From: Bordetella holmesii ATCC 51541 | GTDB lineage: Bacteria > Pseudomonadota > Gammaproteobacteria > Burkholderiales > Burkholderiaceae_B | Reading direction: 5' to 3' | DNA length: 64,000 nucleotides | Assembly: GCA_000612485.1 (NCBI GenBank) | Contig: CP007494.1 | Location: forward strand, 2,170,001 to 2,234,000 | Shown here: piece by piece, positions 61,529 through 64,000 of the stretch | How positions within the stretch are numbered: the stretch's first letter is position 1 | Layout: each line of letters starts with the position of its first letter | Translations under genes and position numbers: made by a program | The notes under the pieces: generated by a model | What the model saw: only the letters and a program-made list of their open reading frames with translations | Told to the model about the DNA's origin: nothing | The model's database searches: none

Positions 61529-61679
61529 GGGTGGGGTCTCCGAGGGTTTTGTTGGTTTGTCTGACGCGGCCAACCGTGTTTGAGCGGTGCGCGGCCCGCT
61601 GTCTGGCTGCAACCGAAATATGAGTCTGCCCCCTCGGTGACAAGAGGCACACGCATGGTCCGGCATGAGCTCCTGGAAA

Positions 61680-61703
61680 TTGGGCCCGCCGAAGCGGGCC
61701 CAA
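61680..61703 (-). terminator. mdh terminator
   Basis: TTGGGCCCGC/GCGGGCCCAA, 10 bp around a TTCG-type loop, followed on the - strand by a short T run. It separates mdh from prpB. Confidence 0.8.
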
Positions 61704-61718
61704 CGGGAGCTGACTGAA

Positions 61719-62708
61719 TTACTTCAGCAGGTCTTTGATGCCGTCACGCTCTTCGAGCAGTTCCTTGAGCGTGAAGTCCATACGCTCGCGGGAGAATGCG
61801 TCGATTTCCAGGTCCTTGATCATGGTGTATTCGCCATTGACCGTGGTGACCGGGAAGCCGTAGATGATGCCTTCGGGGATGCCATAGGAGCCATCCGACG
61901 GAATGCCCATCGTCACCCACTTGCCGTTGCTGCCCAGGACCCAGTCGCGCACGTGGTCGATGGCGGCGTTGGCAGCCGAAGCGGCCGAGGAAAGGCCGCG
62001 GGCTTCGATGATGGCCGCGCCGCGCTTGCCCACGGTCGGGATGAAGGTGTCGCGGTTCCAGGCGTCGTCATTGATGACCTTGGCCAGCGGCTGGCCATCG
62101 ACGGTGGCGAAGCGGTAGTCAGGGTACATCGTCGGCGAGTGGTTACCCCACACGACCAGCTTTTCAATGCCGGCGACGGCCTTGCCCGACTTGGTGGCCA
62201 GTTGCGACAGAGCACGATTGTGGTCCAGGCGCAGCATGGCGGTGAAGTTCTTGGCCGGCAGATCCGGCGCCAACTTCATGGCAATGTAGGCGTTGGTGTT
62301 GGCAGGGTTGCCGACCACGAGCACCTTGACATTGCGGCTGGCGACTTCGTTCAGGGCGCGGCCCTGAGCGGTGAAGATCTGGGCATTGACCGTCAGCAGG
62401 TCCTTGCGCTCCATGCCGGGGCCGCGGGGGCGGGCGCCGACCAGCAGGGCCACGTCGGCATCCTTGAAGGCGGTCTTGGGGTCGCTGTGAGCGGTGACTT
62501 CCTGCAGCAGCGGGAAGGCGCAGTCTTCCAGCTCCATGATCACACCCTTGAGGGCTTTCTGGGCCTTCTCGTCGGGGATTTCGAGCAATTGCAGAATGAC
62601 CGGCTGATCCTTGCCGAGCATTTCGCCGGAGGCGATGCGGAACAGCAGGGCGTAACCGATTTGGCCGGCGGCGCCGGTGACGGCGACTCGCATGGCGGGC
62701 TTAGACAT
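61719..62708 (-). CDS. mdh: Malate dehydrogenase
   Basis: 329 residues; NAD-dependent oxidation of malate to oxaloacetate. The cofactor loop is [17 protein letters not shown], the substrate arginines are in [14 protein letters not shown], and the catalytic histidine is in [13 protein letters not shown]. Full length. It diverges from the GntR regulator across a region with repeats, and sdhC lies beyond the regulator. Confidence 0.97.
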   Translation of the reverse strand: MSKPAMRVAVTGAAGQIGYALLFRIASGEMLGKDQPVILQLLEIPDEKAQKALKGVIMELEDCAFPLLQEVTAHSDPKTAFKDADVALLVGARPRGPGMERKDLLTVNAQIFTAQGRALNEVASRNVKVLVVGNPANTNAYIAMKLAPDLPAKNFTAMLRLDHNRALSQLATKSGKAVAGIEKLVVWGNHSPTMYPDYRFATVDGQPLAKVINDDAWNRDTFIPTVGKRGAAIIEARGLSSAASAANAAIDHVRDWVLGSNGKWVTMGIPSDGSYGIPEGIIYGFPVTTVNGEYTMIKDLEIDAFSRERMDFTLKELLEERDGIKDLLK

Positions 62709-62848
62709 GAGTGTTCTCCATATGGACTGGCGAGATGAAACGCGCCAAACAGTGTAATCCTTGGGGCCGTTCGCTCAGAGGGCGACTGCGGCGATCCGAT
62801 AGCGCGAAATCCTAGATCGAATTTACGCGTCCGTCAATTTCTCTTATA

Positions 62849-62882
62849 TCTTATATAAGACATAAGACATAAGACATAAGAC
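62849..62882 (+). repeat. Operator-like palindrome and four tandem 7-bp repeats between mdh and the GntR gene
   Basis: TCTTATATAAGA (62849-62860) is a perfect palindrome. Its right arm begins four perfect tandem copies of ATAAGAC (62855-62882). The 312-333 bp between mdh and the regulator hold no gene, only these and a possible promoter (TGGACA with CACAAT) just after. The palindrome suits a GntR dimer. Confidence 0.7.
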
Positions 62883-63041
62883 GTTGGACATGTCGGGCCC
62901 GCTTGTGCCACAATAGGGCGTTTGCTCGCCACCGGACCAGCCCGCTTTTTGCGCTACGGCCTCCAATCAGGCAGGTGATAGCGTAACGCTTCGGGTCCGT
63001 CCCCGGCACACCGAGCAAATGTGAAGATTTCAAGACATTCC

Positions 63042-63821
63042 ATGGCAGATCCCAGGCCCGACTTTTCGCTACGTACCCGCACCGCCCGACAGGCGGGCGA
63101 GGGTGCCGCTTTTAGTCCCTTGTACCGGCAGATCAAGGATTTGCTGGTTCAGAGCCTGGAGCGGGGCGAGTGGATGCCCGGCGAGCTCATCCCTTCCGAA
63201 ATCGATCTGGCTGCGCGTTTTCAGGTCAGCCAGGGCACGGTACGCAAGGCCGTGGATGAACTGGCCGCAGAACATATGCTGTTGCGCCGCCAGGGCAAGG
63301 GCACCTTCGTGGCCACGCACCACGAACCCCGGGTGCGTTATCGTTTCCTGCGTCTTGCCCCTGACGAGGTCAACGAGGCAGGCCGGGCCGAAAATCACAT
63401 TCTCGATTGCCGCCGCTTGAGGGCACCGGCCGAAATCGCCCGAGCGCTGGAGCTGCGCGCCGGCGAAACCGTGGTGTCCATCCGGCGACAACTGGCCATG
63501 AACCATGCGCCGGTCATCATTGATGACATCTGGGTGCCGGGGGCGTCTTTTCGTGGCTTGACCCTGGAGCTGCTCAAGGCCAAGCGCGTACCGCTCTACG
63601 GCTTGTATGAGTCCGAGTTCGGCGTAAGCATGGTCCGCGCCGACGAAAAAATCCGCGCCGTGGCGGCATCCGAAGAGGTTGCCACGTTGCTGCACGTCAC
63701 ACCGGGTACTCCTCTTTTGCAGGTGGACCGCATTTCCTACACGTATGGCGACAGGCCTATGGAAGTGCGCCGCGGGCTGTACCTGACCGACCACTACCAC
63801 TACCGCAATAGTTTGAATTGA
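63042..63821 (+). CDS. GntR-family regulator (HutC/UTRA type)
   Basis: 259 residues from ATG 63042 (MADPRPDFSLRTRTARQAGE); GTG 63021 would add 7. The winged helix is seen as IPSEIDLAARFQVSQGTVRK with AVDELAAEHMLLRRQGKGTF. The UTRA ligand domain follows from about residue 100 (ELRAGETVVSIRRQLAM, TPLLQVDRISYTYGDRPMEV). Its place between mdh and sdhC suggests that it controls TCA-cycle genes. The palindrome upstream is the likely binding site. Confidence 0.9.
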   Translation: MADPRPDFSLRTRTARQAGEGAAFSPLYRQIKDLLVQSLERGEWMPGELIPSEIDLAARFQVSQGTVRKAVDELAAEHMLLRRQGKGTFVATHHEPRVRYRFLRLAPDEVNEAGRAENHILDCRRLRAPAEIARALELRAGETVVSIRRQLAMNHAPVIIDDIWVPGASFRGLTLELLKAKRVPLYGLYESEFGVSMVRADEKIRAVAASEEVATLLHVTPGTPLLQVDRISYTYGDRPMEVRRGLYLTDHYHYRNSLN

Positions 63822-63942
63822 TGAACTTTTTCCCTACGATTTGATACGAACCCGTTCTCTGAGCGAAAATAGCTTGTTTGCCCATTTGGGTAACGGCGTT
63901 TTAGCCGTCACGATCCCCTAGTTCCGAAACACCGAGGCCGTC

Positions 63943-64000
63943 ATGTCCGACTCAGCTGCCAAGCCGCGTCCGCAGTTTCGCAATATCAGCATTCCGCAAA
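63943..64000 (+). CDS. sdhC: Succinate dehydrogenase cytochrome b subunit, start only
   Basis: The first 19 codons (MSDSAAKPRPQFRNISIPQ) before the window ends. This N-terminus resembles SdhC of Bordetella, and the position after a GntR gene and mdh fits sdhCDAB. Too short for motif proof. The 121 bp upstream would hold its promoter. Confidence 0.65.
   Translation, partial: MSDSAAKPRPQFRNISIPQ

Noticed and set aside
62855..62882. A possible CRISPR start in the ATAAGAC repeats
   Set aside because: The units are 7 bp and directly tandem, without spacers; no cas gene is near.

Overview
The window comes from a Bordetella-type betaproteobacterium (order Burkholderiales). The gene order (lepA-lepB-rnc-era-recO, holC-pepA-lptF, pyrG-eno-ftsB, mdh/gntR/sdhC), the moderately high G+C and the ISL3-family transposase of the IS1001 type all fit. 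The best single guess is Bordetella holmesii, because IS1001-like elements are dense here (four in 64 kb) and broken genes are common. The species call is inference, not proof.

Layout. 1-3415: the lepA end, lepB, rnc, era and recO on the + strand. 3438-5951: a membrane diguanylate cyclase gene split by IS1001-like copy 1. 6168-9207: a Bax-inhibitor-like protein, a small protein, holC and pepA on the - strand, with lptF diverging. 10380-14226: a LysR gene stopped by a nonsense codon, a periplasmic binding protein and mmsA. 14322-16676: cysB with a large dyad over its promoter, then IS copy 2 in the cysB terminator. 16763-17176: a Fur-box promoter and a DUF2325 gene. 17372-24015: an NlpC/P60 lipoprotein, prpE with two overlapping partners, and acs, then IS copy 3 in the acs terminator. 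25425-31950: an EamA exporter with a nonsense codon, ltaE, an epimerase, a frameshifted ETF-QO gene, a thioesterase and the two CoA-transferase subunits. 32151-43250: an RpiR regulator followed by iaaA, gsiABCD and three peptidase genes, apparently a peptide import and degradation cluster. 43494-47335: pyrG, a frameshifted DUF1330 gene, eno and ftsB. 47354-52873: a TadE-like protein, hslO, a gamma-class carbonic anhydrase, a frameshifted acyl-CoA synthetase, an LpxH-like phosphatase and an RDD protein. 52943-55182: IS copy 4, itself broken by a shortened IS407-group element. 55297-57801: a small cationic protein behind a strong operator-flanked promoter, an rlmL-type methyltransferase and a frameshifted hemJ. 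57855-64000: prpD, prpC, prpB, mdh, a GntR regulator and the start of sdhC.

How the genes work together. Two themes stand out. One is short-chain acid and central carbon metabolism: prpE, prpB, prpC, prpD, mmsA, acs, the CoA-transferase, ETF-QO, mdh and sdh. The other is the import and hydrolysis of unusual peptides by the RpiR/IaaA/Gsi/peptidase block. Seven host genes are disrupted: one by an IS, two by in-frame stops and four by small indels. This fits ongoing genome reduction, although the homopolymer indels need read-level confirmation. All four IS1001-like copies lie in 7-9 nt T/A runs, three of them the U-tracts of intrinsic terminators. No rRNA, tRNA or CRISPR array was recognised.
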